From Chryseobacterium sp. Tr-659 (lineage in GTDB: Bacteria; Bacteroidota; Bacteroidia; Flavobacteriales; Weeksellaceae), in contig NZ_VWWP01000006.1 in the NCBI RefSeq assembly GCF_011752975.1, positions 124,001-188,000 on the forward strand: a DNA stretch of 64,000 bases, read 5' to 3'. A program made the translations under genes and the position numbers. Shown here piece by piece: positions 19,126 to 28,382 of this stretch (positions are counted from its first letter, which is position 1; the number at the start of each line of letters is the position of its first letter). The notes below the pieces were generated by a model. That model was not told the origin of the DNA. It did no database searches and worked only from the letters and a program-made list of their open reading frames with translations.

Positions 19126-19153
19126 TCAGAAAAATATACAGATATATATTATG

Positions 19154-19182
19154 AAAGCCCGGAGAAATCCGGGCTTTTTTTG
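19154..19182 (+). terminator. Strong Rho-independent terminator after lpdA
   Basis: A perfect 10-bp stem AAAGCCCGGA / TCCGGGCTTT with a GAAA tetraloop is followed by TTTTT. It starts 28 bases after the stop codon. Confidence 0.92.
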
Positions 19183-19187
19183 TTACC

Positions 19188-19219
19188 ACTCCTCAAAAAT
19201 AATTGTAGGAGTCTTTTTT
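19188..19219 (+). terminator. Second, weaker terminator-like hairpin
   Basis: ACTCCT (19188-19193) pairs with AGGAGT (19207-19212) and is followed by CTTTTTT. It lies just behind the strong lpdA terminator and may act as a back-up. Confidence 0.5.
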
Positions 19220-19637
19220 AGGAATAATATCTGTGAAAGCTGTAATAATATTTTTAGAATAATAAGAAATAGAGAAGAACTCTGATGAAAATAATAATGC
19301 TATTTAAAGATATGTTTTCAAAAATTTTCCCCTTTTTTAAATATTTAAGTATAGTGCTATTTGTTTGAAGTATTTGAGTAAAGAAAACTATATATGAGTT
19401 ATGCTTTTTCTTATAAATATGTAAAGCTAGTCTAATAAAATCATATGATAATTTTAATTTTAAATGGCGTTTTTCCTTGTATTGTAGGTGATTAACATAA
19501 TAAAAAAGATCCCTTCTGTTTGAGTTATATATTTATATTTCAAAAAAAATAAATAAGAAATTTTTACGACTAAAATGTATTTTGATTTTATATAAAAATC
19601 TGGAATACTTCAAAAAATATATACACAAATAATACTT
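19220..19637 (+). other. AT-rich intergenic region before the Rhs locus
   Basis: No convincing ORF, RNA gene or repeat is seen in these about 420 bases. The stretch is very AT-rich and presumably holds the promoter and leader of the Rhs operon, but I find no properly spaced TTG / TAnnTTTG pair. Confidence 0.5.
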
Positions 19638-20093
19638 ATGAGAAAAAAGATTATTTCAATATCCTCAATTTTAATAGGCTTTTTAGGCTATTCTCAAACA
19701 GAGGTCTATTTCAAATATGACGAAGCGGGCAATCAGCGGTACCGTGGTCCTGAAGCCAGTGCCAATCAAGCGTCTTCAAATTCTTTAAAAACCAGATCTC
19801 TAGAAGATTCCCAGCTTATGGATGAAAAAACGTTCTGGAAAGATGTTCGTCTGTATCCCGTTCCAGTGGGTGATTTCTTAACGATTGACTGGACAGAAAA
19901 AGTAGACGGACTTATTCAATCTGTTTCCCTTTATCAGCATAGTACGGTACACTGGAAATTTCAGCAGCAGAATTTACCTGATCTTAACAGGCAGCTAAAA
20001 ATAAACATGACCGGTTACGACTGGGGTGTTTATATGTTACGCTTTACCTTAAAAGACGGAAGAGTTTTCAGCAAAAACATCACCAAAAGATAA
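19638..20093 (+). CDS. Short T9SS-type C-terminal-domain protein, Rhs partner
   Basis: The 151-residue precursor has a signal peptide (to about residue 19, ending YSQ). Right after it is YFKYDEAGNQRYRG, which copies the YD-repeat signature of Rhs proteins. From about residue 68 it looks like a type A T9SS sorting domain: DVRLYPVPVGDFLTIDW, a central strand region, then GVYMLRFTLKDGR and a basic end (ITKR). The usual YPNP is YPVP here. The gene ends 6 bases before the large Rhs gene. It may help export or anchor the Rhs protein through T9SS, which is inferred from position and motifs. Confidence 0.75.
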   Translation: MRKKIISISSILIGFLGYSQTEVYFKYDEAGNQRYRGPEASANQASSNSLKTRSLEDSQLMDEKTFWKDVRLYPVPVGDFLTIDWTEKVDGLIQSVSLYQHSTVHWKFQQQNLPDLNRQLKINMTGYDWGVYMLRFTLKDGRVFSKNITKR

Positions 20094-20099
20094 TGTACT

Positions 20100-23000
20100 A
20101 TGAAGACATATTATCATAAGAAAATATCATTATTTTCATCGTTTATATTCTCTTTTCTTTCTGTATTCAGTTTTTCACAGACGGGACAGAAATTTCATGA
20201 TACTAAGGGAAATATAGAAGTTACAGGTGCTGGGCAACTCCAATATACATTAGGGCTTGACCTTCCTCCGGGAGTTAAAAATACTATACCCAAAATAAGC
20301 CTTGTTTATGTAAGTGGTGCTGGTAATGGTCTTGTAGGGTATGGTTGGAATATTTCAGGAATCAGCTCAATTTCAAGAACCGGAAAAAATATCGAAAAAG
20401 ATGGGGTTACTAAGGGTGTACAGCTTGATTATTCTGACTATTATAGCTTTAACGGACAGAGGCTAATTCTAAAATCCGGAGAATATGGTAAAGATGGTGC
20501 GGAATATGTTACAGAGAAATACTCTAATATAAAGATTAAATCGATAGGTGCTCTGGCAGATGTAGCATGGAAGGGCCCGGAATATTGGGAAGTCACTTCC
20601 CCGGATGGTTCTCAGGCATGGTATGGCGCTGCAGCTTCAGGAACTAGTTCTGCAAGAACTCCTATTGATTATAATATTGTAAAATCAAAGGATTCAGATG
20701 GGAATTATGTGACCTATAACTATGTTTCAGAAGATAATACAACTGTGATCAGCAACATTCAATGGGGAGGAAATGAAACACAGGGAAAACAGCATTTTAA
20801 CAAGATTGATTTTAATTTTACAACAAGACCTTTCCCTGAAACGGCTTATATCAAAGGGAATCTTTTATCCCAGTCCAAGCTGCTTGAATCTGTTATGATT
20901 TCTACTGGCGGAAAACAATACAAAAAATATAATGTTTTTTATAGAGACCTTTCGCAGAATCTGTACAAGTATGTAGAAAAGATTACTGTATTAAACAGTA
21001 AAAATAGAGAGGCTAATCCTGTTAAGTTTACATATGAAGACTCTCCTTATAAAAATGATAAATGGAACAGTAGTTATACATTAAGACCTAATACAGATAC
21101 CGATGTAGTAGGAGACTTTGATGGGGATGGCAATCTGGATATATTAAGATACCATTCACAAACATCTGATAAAACACCGCAAATAGGATTATATCTTTAT
21201 AGTGATTATTTTAATTTTTACAATGCCAGTAATTTTTACTCTCATAGTGGAAAGCCTGTATTCGTAGGAAATTCTTTATCAGGAGTAAAGGATGCCATTG
21301 CCGTTAATCTGAGAAAAGGCAATCTTATCCGCAATAGGCAGGGATTTGTTACTAAAAAGCTTGTAACCAATCCTGCCACCTCCAAGTCAGATCTGGAGCT
21401 GTCATTTTATGGGCTTACAGACAATAACGAGCTGGTGCTGGATTATAAAAAGATAATTCCTAATGCCGATTATGACAATTTCTCCGGAACCCTCCAGAAT
21501 GGAACAAGGACGACTGTTGTAGGATTAAAGAATGTTGATTTCAACGGAGATGGATTGAGCGAAATTGTCTTACAGCTCAAAGACAAGGAATGTTCACTTG
21601 TAAATATCAACAGTTCGGGTAAACTGCCAAGTGAATGTCAAAGTTATATGAGATATTATGTAATAAATCCCGATGAATCGATTCAGAACAATAGTTGGTT
21701 TTATCCGTTAGAGCTTTATCCTGATTTTGATAAATCGGATCAGGATTTATTTACTCTTTATAGAGCCGGTGATTTCAACGGGGATGGTATCTTTGACTTT
21801 TTGAAACTCGGTGGCGATCAGAAGCCTGTACTGATTACTTTTCAGAAAAATGCCCAGGGGCAATATACTTCGTTTATATCACCTTTTAACCCCGCTAATG
21901 ATGAAACTGTAAAAGGATATTGGACGGACAGTCTTGTTGGAGACTATAATGGTGATGGGTTGAGTGACCTCATGATGCCGGGTACTTCTACTTCAGCCAT
22001 TTGGTATCTCTATACCTCAAAGGGAAATGGTTTTAAGGAAGAAACGAAAGTTTTTTACCGGCCGGAAAAAGAAAGGAGAGTTACCAGGGACGCTTATGAT
22101 CATATCACAATCTCCAATCCCAGAACTTTTGTTGCTTATGACATCAATAATGATGGGAAAACAGATCTTATTATGCTGGAAGGCGGCAGATATTACCGCA
22201 AGCAGGACGTTCAGGACAGCGGACAAGGAGTAAAATACACAAGAAGTTATACAGCAAATGCAAAGATATTCTCAGTTTTTGGAGGAGAGCAACCTCCTAT
22301 GTCCAGCAGTTATGGAATTTCAAATGAAATTCTCTATCTCAATAGCAGTAATATTAATGCAGAGCTAGCCCCTACCCGAAGAGATGTTGTAGGACTTCCT
22401 GTCGACCAATGGACTGGCGGTATGCTCAGACATTTTGCGATGACTTCTGCATTTGGTGAAAACTATGGTTTTGCTAATGAGCAGGAAAAAGCTTCCAATG
22501 TGTATGTTGATGTGGCAAAAGAAGCTCGTATCAAAACGATTCTACAAGGAGGGGTAACTACAGAGATTACTTACAGACAATTGAGAAAAGACGATGGGGA
22601 ACTTTATACAGGAACCAAAACGGAAAACTATCCTTATGTTGAAATAAACCAGTCTTACGGAATGTATGTGGTTTCTAAAATGACTCAAAATCCTTTCACA
22701 TCTCTGGATCCTCCCCCAAGCAACATATTGCAGCAGGACTTTAAATACAGGGGGCTTACTGCTAATATATTGGGTAAAGGGATGGTTGGTTTCAGAAAGA
22801 TGGCAAGATCTTCCTGGTATACCAATGGGTTTACAAATACAAGAATATGGACAGGGGTTGAGATTGATCCTGTCAATGATGGTATCCCAATAAAAGAATG
22901 GAGTACAAGAAAGTTTGCGGATGCGGATATTTTTCCTGCGGATGTTTCTGAAAATAATACACAATTATTAAGCTTTAAGTCCACAACCTATCAGATTGAT

Positions 23001-26000
23001 AAAATATTGAACGGGCAAGTGGTAACAAGCGTTTCTGACGCCGATAAAGCCAGAGTGGTTACTGCTATTTTACCTAAAACAACCAAAGGAAAAGATTTTT
23101 TAACGGGCGCTGCTGCAGAAAGTACCATTACATACGGACAGTACTATCTTCCGACACAAAGTGTTTCAAAAATCAATAATACCTTTGCTGTATCTACTAA
23201 GAAAATAACTTATGCGAATAATCCTTCCGGGCAGGGAAAAGATTATTATATAGGGCGTATTACTGCTAGTGTCGATGAGAAAAAAGCCTATTCAGATACC
23301 AATACCAGGGCTGAGTATTATACTTATGAAAATAACAGGTTAAAAACCACCACCACAATTCCTGGAATTGATATTGACAAGGCTATAGTAGATGAATTTA
23401 CCTATGATGGGTTCGGAAATATTACTCAAAAGCTTACCCGCTCAGGTTATGATATGACTACACGTACTGAAAAGAATGAGTATGATACTGTAGGAAGATT
23501 TGTAGTTAAGAAAACAGATAACTTGGGATTAGAAACCCTGCTTACCTATGATAATTGGGGACAGATACTAACAGAAACGGATCCTAATGGAAATACCATT
23601 ACCAACATCTACGATGATTGGGGTAAACTATTAAGTTCTGAAACCAATCTGGAGGGAATCACTTCCTATGCATATGAAAGGGATAATCGTGATAATGTTA
23701 CTGTCATTAAAAACGAACCGGATGGTAATATATCTAAAACATTTACCAACAAACTCGGGCAATTGTATAAAACTTCTGTAAAAGCTTTCGGACAAGGGCA
23801 GTATGTTTCCAAAGAAATACATTATGATATTTTAGGCAGGAAAATTAAAGAGTCCGAACCTTATTTTGAAGGGCAGTCTGCCAGCCAATGGAATACTATT
23901 ACGTATGATGATACTGTATTTCCGGCCAAAGTAACAGCCAGAATGTTTACCGGTAAAGAAACAGAAACTACTGTATCAGGACTTACGACAACGGTAAAAG
24001 AATCAAATACGGCAGACTACGGAAGAATAACATCCAAAACAGCTGGTGCTTTAGGCAATATAATTTCTTCCAAAGATAAGGGCGGAACAGTAGAGTTTTC
24101 CTACAATGCTGCGGGAGAGCAGGTTCAGGCTAAATATGCCGAAAATGTTGTAACGACAAAATATGATTCATGGGGAAGAAAATCTGAATTTAACGATCCT
24201 TCGAATGGGAAGTATAAATATGAATATGATGGCTTAGGTCAGCTTAACAAAACTATCAGCCCGAAGGGAACAAAAGAATATACATATAATAATCTAGGGC
24301 AGTTAGTCTCTCAAAAAGAACTTTCCACAACAGATGGAGGAGGAACAACCAATAAGACTACTTCCTTTACCTACGATAATAAAGGCAGGCTTACTAAAAA
24401 ATCAGGAACTTCCAATGGGGAACAGTATACATACACCATGAAATATGATCCTCAGGGGAGAATGATTTCCTCTTCACAAGAGACTCCTGAAGCTAAATTT
24501 CTTGAAAACGTAGCCTATGACAGTAAAGGAAAGGTAAGTTCTTATGAAAAACAAATATCATCTTCAGGAGTTACAACAAAGGCTTCCATTGAAAACATAT
24601 ACAATCCGTGGAATGGCGAACTCTATCAGGTTAAAGATAAAAACTCAGGAAAGGTTCTGTGGGAGCTAAAAGAAACCAATGCCAAAGGATTGGTATCAAA
24701 GGCTAAATTAGGAGCGGCAGAGGTAGTTAACACTTACGATCAAAATGGATTTTTAACGAGTGTTAATCATTCATCAGCTATAAAACCTAATATTCTTAAA
24801 TTTTCATATTCGTTTGATGCCATTAAAAATGAACTTAAGAAAAGAATAACATCCGGAGGTCTTATTGAAGAATCTTTTGACTATGATGATAACAACCGCC
24901 TGGTAAACTGGACAGATCCTGTATTAGGGCTTAAACCTTCTGCCAATAGAAACATCTATGATATAAAAGGAAGGATCATGGAAAATGATCAGGTGGGCAC
25001 CATTAAATTTGAAAACATCGGAAAGCTCTATCAACCTAGCGGAATGGCACTGAATAGCGAAGGGGTAAAGAATTATGATCAGGATCTGGTTCAGTCTGTT
25101 ACTTACAATGAGAATAATGATCCGGTGCTTATCTTAGGAAAAAAAGGGACTGTAAAATTCCAGTACGGGTTAACCGGCATGAGACAAAAGGTAATTTATG
25201 GAGGAAACTTTGGTCCTGAAGGAAATGGAAAATTTACCAGATTATACAGTGAAGAAGGCAGCTTTGAGATTGTGAAGAATAATACCAGCGGGAAAGAAAA
25301 GCATATTATTTACATCGGAGGAAATCCATACGAAAGTAATATTGTATATTTAAAAAACTTTGATGAGAGCAGCGGATCTTTTAAATTCTTGCATAAGGAC
25401 TATCTTGGAAGTGTTTTAGCTATAAGTAATGAGGCGGGAACCAGACTGGAGCAAAGGCATTTTGATGCATGGGGTAACTTAACTCATTTACAGATAGAAA
25501 ACAGTAAAACAGCTGTAGATAAGAATAGTATATCCACCCTTATCAACGATTCCGGAGGGTTATTGATAGACCGTGGTTATACCAGTCATGAGCATTTTAT
25601 GGAAGTAGGGATTATTCATATGAATGGAAGGCTCTATGATCCACTACTCAGAAGATTTTTGAATGCTGATGAAAATATTCAGGATCCTGCAAATACCCAG
25701 AATTACAATAAATATGGGTATGTGATGAATAATCCAATGATGTACAATGATCCAAAGGGAGAATTCTGGATGTGGGCAGTAGGTGCTTTAGTGGGCGGAT
25801 ATTTGAATGGTGTACAGGCCAACGGCTCATGGAATCCCGGAAATTGGGACTGGCAAAAGAACTGGAGTGCAGTATTAGGAGGAGCAATTGGAGGAGCTGC
25901 TATCTCAGGGACACTGGGAAGTATAGCAAGTAACCCGGGAGCGATTAAGTTTGTACTGCCAAGTATTGTCTCAGGAGGGCTGAACTCTGCTTTTACAGGA

Positions 26001-26720
26001 TCAAGCTTTCTGGGAGGGGCTATTGGTGGATTATCCTATACAGGTAATTTATTTACTAATAAAATTACTTCTACGGATGGAATTAGTACGGGATATCGGT
26101 ATATCAACTCTCCTGCAGAAGACTATTCGGGAGATGACTGGGAAGGTTTAACCAAGAATACGTTACTAAACTATGTTAAAGCAAATTTCTGTGAAGACTG
26201 TTCTTATGGAAGACTGCAACAGGATACCGGGAAAAGATTTGAAGAAGCATTTAACAGAATAATGAGAACCAAATTATCGATGCTAAATTACACTAATAAC
26301 AAAGATAGATTTCCAGGAATGTATAAAGATAGACCCAGAAGTACTGTCCCTGACGGTGTATTTGATTTAGTAGATATGCAGTTCGACGGCGGTTTTAAAT
26401 TCAAAACATATAGTGGTGCTTCATTTGCAGAGGTGAAAGCGATGGATGGAACATTGTATAGCAGTTCAAATCAGGGACAAATTTACTCAATGTTAAATTA
26501 CATGGGATTTAGTAATGCAGTAGCAAAAGCAGGTAGGGGAAATCTTATGATAGGAACAACGTCAGATACTTATATTGCTCCTAGTTTGTATAAATATGCA
26601 GGTAAAATGAATATAGATATAGTTCATTACAGAGCATATTATAGAATGATTTCCGGTGCCATGCACGTTCGGTTTCAGTATAAATGGACGGATATAACAG
26701 ATTCAGTCATTCTAAAATAA
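20100..26720 (+). CDS. SpvB/Rhs polymorphic toxin with C-terminal PD-(D/E)XK-like nuclease
   Basis: The 2206-residue protein has a signal peptide ending FSFSQ. Residues about 30-300 match the SpvB/TcaC N-terminal region (LPPGVKNTIPKISLVY, GLVGYGWNISGIS). Five FG-GAP/VCBS calcium-type repeats follow at about 336, 480, 557, 613 and 680 (for example GDFDGDGNLDIL). YD repeats run from about 1100 to 1800. The Rhs core motif is at about 1842-1890 (GRLYDPLLRRFLNADENI, YGYVMNNPMMYNDPKG). A Gly-rich pre-toxin segment ends near residue 1985. The last 220 residues are variable and contain PD2085G and E2111-V-K2113, the PD-(D/E)XK arrangement of restriction-like nucleases. Delivery to competitors is inferred from the family. 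Confidence 0.88.
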   Translation: MKTYYHKKISLFSSFIFSFLSVFSFSQTGQKFHDTKGNIEVTGAGQLQYTLGLDLPPGVKNTIPKISLVYVSGAGNGLVGYGWNISGISSISRTGKNIEKDGVTKGVQLDYSDYYSFNGQRLILKSGEYGKDGAEYVTEKYSNIKIKSIGALADVAWKGPEYWEVTSPDGSQAWYGAAASGTSSARTPIDYNIVKSKDSDGNYVTYNYVSEDNTTVISNIQWGGNETQGKQHFNKIDFNFTTRPFPETAYIKGNLLSQSKLLESVMISTGGKQYKKYNVFYRDLSQNLYKYVEKITVLNSKNREANPVKFTYEDSPYKNDKWNSSYTLRPNTDTDVVGDFDGDGNLDILRYHSQTSDKTPQIGLYLYSDYFNFYNASNFYSHSGKPVFVGNSLSGVKDAIAVNLRKGNLIRNRQGFVTKKLVTNPATSKSDLELSFYGLTDNNELVLDYKKIIPNADYDNFSGTLQNGTRTTVVGLKNVDFNGDGLSEIVLQLKDKECSLVNINSSGKLPSECQSYMRYYVINPDESIQNNSWFYPLELYPDFDKSDQDLFTLYRAGDFNGDGIFDFLKLGGDQKPVLITFQKNAQGQYTSFISPFNPANDETVKGYWTDSLVGDYNGDGLSDLMMPGTSTSAIWYLYTSKGNGFKEETKVFYRPEKERRVTRDAYDHITISNPRTFVAYDINNDGKTDLIMLEGGRYYRKQDVQDSGQGVKYTRSYTANAKIFSVFGGEQPPMSSSYGISNEILYLNSSNINAELAPTRRDVVGLPVDQWTGGMLRHFAMTSAFGENYGFANEQEKASNVYVDVAKEARIKTILQGGVTTEITYRQLRKDDGELYTGTKTENYPYVEINQSYGMYVVSKMTQNPFTSLDPPPSNILQQDFKYRGLTANILGKGMVGFRKMARSSWYTNGFTNTRIWTGVEIDPVNDGIPIKEWSTRKFADADIFPADVSENNTQLLSFKSTTYQIDKILNGQVVTSVSDADKARVVTAILPKTTKGKDFLTGAAAESTITYGQYYLPTQSVSKINNTFAVSTKKITYANNPSGQGKDYYIGRITASVDEKKAYSDTNTRAEYYTYENNRLKTTTTIPGIDIDKAIVDEFTYDGFGNITQKLTRSGYDMTTRTEKNEYDTVGRFVVKKTDNLGLETLLTYDNWGQILTETDPNGNTITNIYDDWGKLLSSETNLEGITSYAYERDNRDNVTVIKNEPDGNISKTFTNKLGQLYKTSVKAFGQGQYVSKEIHYDILGRKIKESEPYFEGQSASQWNTITYDDTVFPAKVTARMFTGKETETTVSGLTTTVKESNTADYGRITSKTAGALGNIISSKDKGGTVEFSYNAAGEQVQAKYAENVVTTKYDSWGRKSEFNDPSNGKYKYEYDGLGQLNKTISPKGTKEYTYNNLGQLVSQKELSTTDGGGTTNKTTSFTYDNKGRLTKKSGTSNGEQYTYTMKYDPQGRMISSSQETPEAKFLENVAYDSKGKVSSYEKQISSSGVTTKASIENIYNPWNGELYQVKDKNSGKVLWELKETNAKGLVSKAKLGAAEVVNTYDQNGFLTSVNHSSAIKPNILKFSYSFDAIKNELKKRITSGGLIEESFDYDDNNRLVNWTDPVLGLKPSANRNIYDIKGRIMENDQVGTIKFENIGKLYQPSGMALNSEGVKNYDQDLVQSVTYNENNDPVLILGKKGTVKFQYGLTGMRQKVIYGGNFGPEGNGKFTRLYSEEGSFEIVKNNTSGKEKHIIYIGGNPYESNIVYLKNFDESSGSFKFLHKDYLGSVLAISNEAGTRLEQRHFDAWGNLTHLQIENSKTAVDKNSISTLINDSGGLLIDRGYTSHEHFMEVGIIHMNGRLYDPLLRRFLNADENIQDPANTQNYNKYGYVMNNPMMYNDPKGEFWMWAVGALVGGYLNGVQANGSWNPGNWDWQKNWSAVLGGAIGGAAISGTLGSIASNPGAIKFVLPSIVSGGLNSAFTGSSFLGGAIGGLSYTGNLFTNKITSTDGISTGYRYINSPAEDYSGDDWEGLTKNTLLNYVKANFCEDCSYGRLQQDTGKRFEEAFNRIMRTKLSMLNYTNNKDRFPGMYKDRPRSTVPDGVFDLVDMQFDGGFKFKTYSGASFAEVKAMDGTLYSSSNQGQIYSMLNYMGFSNAVAKAGRGNLMIGTTSDTYIAPSLYKYAGKMNIDIVHYRAYYRMISGAMHVRFQYKWTDITDSVILK
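25781..26067 (+). repeat. Rhs pre-toxin segment, copy 1 (intact)
   Basis: This segment encodes the Gly/Ala-rich hydrophobic region between the Rhs core and the toxin. Bases 25781-25967 align without gaps to 29253-29439 (offset 3472). Bases 25839 to about 26067 align without gaps to 27522-27750 (offset 1683). It is the likely substrate for tip exchange by homologous recombination. Confidence 0.85.
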
Positions 26721-26728
26721 AGAACACT

Positions 26729-27448
26729 ATGAGAATATTATTTTTTTTAATATTACTAGCTAAATTTAATACAATGGGAGCACAAAAGAATGCAAGCAAA
26801 GATTTTCAGGTTATTACCTTTGAAGAGTCGAAGAAGTATAACATAAGGAATATGAAGGATCATGCATTTCCTGATTATAATGGAGCTACTTCACTTTTTA
26901 TTGATGATAATACATTATTTGTATTTCCCAATATAGATAGAGGGAGTTGTTTAATCATATCAAAAAATAAGTATGAGGAAATGATTGCGAATAATTCCTA
27001 TCCTGTTTTACCTGAAAATAATACTCCATATTTCTTGTATAAGGATTTAATGAATAAAGAAGGCTTCACAAAGGAAAACATGATAAAAGTTTTAAAGGAC
27101 ATTGGACTAGATTATAACGAAGATACCTTCTACACTGATGCAGAAAAGCTGGTGAAGACTTTATCCGAAGACGAAAAGAAGAAATTTGTAGTACCTGCAC
27201 TTTATTTTATTGGTGAGGATTTACTTAAACTTTGTCCTGAAGCTGATTGGAGTTTTAGTAAAAGATGGTATTTTCATCCGTTTAATGAACCAATTTTAGC
27301 TTATGATGATCATTCATTTTCTTTTTATTATTTAAATGTTTTATTAGAAAGAAAACTTCTTGAAGATAAAAAAATGACCTTCAAAAGCATTTATAAAAAA
27401 GTTGAAAAGTATTATATTAAGGAAAGTTGGTTCTGGGAGAAACATTAA
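26729..27448 (+). CDS. Candidate immunity protein for the Rhs nuclease toxin
   Basis: I start at the ATG at 26729, eight bases after the toxin stop, because it gives a signal peptide (MRILFFLILLAKFNTMGAQ). An upstream in-frame start at 26684 would lie inside the toxin gene and bury the signal. The product is 239 residues, acidic to neutral, with a mature part containing FPDYNGATSLFIDDNTLFVF and DEKKKFVVPALYFIGEDLL. I do not recognise an immunity family. Position immediately after a polymorphic toxin tip is the main evidence. Export of an immunity protein for a putative nuclease is unusual. A terminator follows at 27483. Confidence 0.65.
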   Translation: MRILFFLILLAKFNTMGAQKNASKDFQVITFEESKKYNIRNMKDHAFPDYNGATSLFIDDNTLFVFPNIDRGSCLIISKNKYEEMIANNSYPVLPENNTPYFLYKDLMNKEGFTKENMIKVLKDIGLDYNEDTFYTDAEKLVKTLSEDEKKKFVVPALYFIGEDLLKLCPEADWSFSKRWYFHPFNEPILAYDDHSFSFYYLNVLLERKLLEDKKMTFKSIYKKVEKYYIKESWFWEKH

Positions 27449-27482
27449 AGTTTTTCTATAAAATAAACGATTCCTCTTAAAT

Positions 27483-27520
27483 AACCAAAAGTAGGAATTA
27501 TCCTGCTTTTGGTTTCTTCT
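27483..27520 (+). terminator. Terminator between immunity gene and displaced Rhs cassette
   Basis: AACCAAAAGTAGGA (27483-27496) pairs with TCCTGCTTTTGGTT (27501-27514), 14 bp with one G-U in the plus-strand RNA. The loop is ATTA, and TTCTTCTT follows. It should stop transcription of the main toxin operon before the displaced cassette. Confidence 0.75.
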
Positions 27521-27521
27521 T

Positions 27522-27750
27522 GGAAAATGGGACTGGCAGAATACGTGGAGTGCAGTACTGGGTGGTGCCATAGGCGGAGCAGCTGTTTCAGGAGCCTTAA
27601 GGAATATTGCCAGTAATGCAGGAGCTATTAAAAGCTTCTTACCAGGAATTGTCTCCGGAGGATTGAGCTCTGCATTTAATGGTGGTAATTTCTTGGGAGG
27701 AGCTATTGGTGGATTATCCTACACAGGGAATTTATTTGGGAACAAAATAA
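27522..27750 (+). repeat. Rhs pre-toxin segment, copy 2
   Basis: This copy aligns without indels to 25839-26067 inside the intact rhs gene and keeps the reading frame (GKWDWQNTWSAVLGG to GGLSYTGNLF). After about 27750 the sequence changes completely to a different toxin domain. Confidence 0.85.
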
Positions 27751-28382
27751 GTTCGATAAATATGTTTGATATTAAATATAGTATCAATGAAATGCTTGTC
27801 AGTGATGAGAATACATTACTCGGGGGAACTAAGGCTGAGTTTAGCCGTGATACAGTATTAAAAATAGAAAAGGCTCACTATAAAAATCAATTTATTCGAG
27901 GAAGTTGGCATTTTGTAGATGAAGCAAGTGATTTAAGTGGTTACATTCGAAGGCAAGGTTATTCATTTGGAGGTAGTAAGGACCTTATAGTTAATGGAAA
28001 CGGAAACAATGTTTGGGGGTTAACTGAAATAGTTACTCACAAGGATGTTATCGTTTGGCAAAGGATATATTTACCCAAAGGAGCATTTATAAGTTTAGAG
28101 CAATTGGATTTAACAATGGGGCACGAAATCTTTCACTCTATACTAAATAATGCTCGACTTTTTGACGTACAAGAACGTACAGGAGTTAATCAAAGTGTTA
28201 GTGTACATGAATATTTCACATCCAGATGGGAAGAACAATATATAATGTACAGAAGATGGGAAAAACTTAACTTGAATATGGAGTCATTTAATACTGAAAT
28301 AAGTACATTTAAGAGCTTTGATGTATTAAAGCCCAGAATACAACCAATTTTTGATAATTATTTAAAAAGTACTTTAAAATGA
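27522..28382 (+). CDS. Displaced Rhs C-terminal toxin module with HExxH metallopeptidase motif
   Basis: The frame opens at 27495 after a TAG stop and has no ATG before the Rhs-like part, so this is a 5'-truncated rhs tip that is probably not expressed alone. A TTG at 27663 is a weak alternative start. Residues 1-76 copy the pre-toxin segment of the main gene. The remaining about 210 residues are a new domain with TMGHEIFHSILNNA, an HExxH zinc-peptidase motif (first His codon at 28122). An acidic stretch HEYFTSRWEEQ about 35 residues later could supply a third ligand. Its stop overlaps the start of the next gene (ATGA). It is a candidate orphan toxin awaiting recombination onto the main gene. 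Confidence 0.7.
   Translation, partial: GKWDWQNTWSAVLGGAIGGAAVSGALRNIASNAGAIKSFLPGIVSGGLSSAFNGGNFLGGAIGGLSYTGNLFGNKISSINMFDIKYSINEMLVSDENTLLGGTKAEFSRDTVLKIEKAHYKNQFIRGSWHFVDEASDLSGYIRRQGYSFGGSKDLIVNGNGNNVWGLTEIVTHKDVIVWQRIYLPKGAFISLEQLDLTMGHEIFHSILNNARLFDVQERTGVNQSVSVHEYFTSRWEEQYIMYRRWEKLNLNMESFNTEISTFKSFDVLKPRIQPIFDNYLKSTLK

Noticed and set aside
20100..26720. Reading the SpvB/Rhs protein as a Tc insecticidal toxin complex B/C component
   Set aside because: No TcA-like gene is in the locus, the protein has its own signal peptide, and stored tips with immunity genes fit bacterial competition better.
26684..26728. Upstream start for the first immunity gene
   Set aside because: It lies inside the toxin coding region and would mask the signal peptide that begins at 26729.
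27663..27665. TTG at 27663 as start of an independent toxin gene
   Set aside because: The homology to Rhs extends upstream in frame to 27522, so the TTG is an internal codon of a truncated module. I still list the module as one feature.
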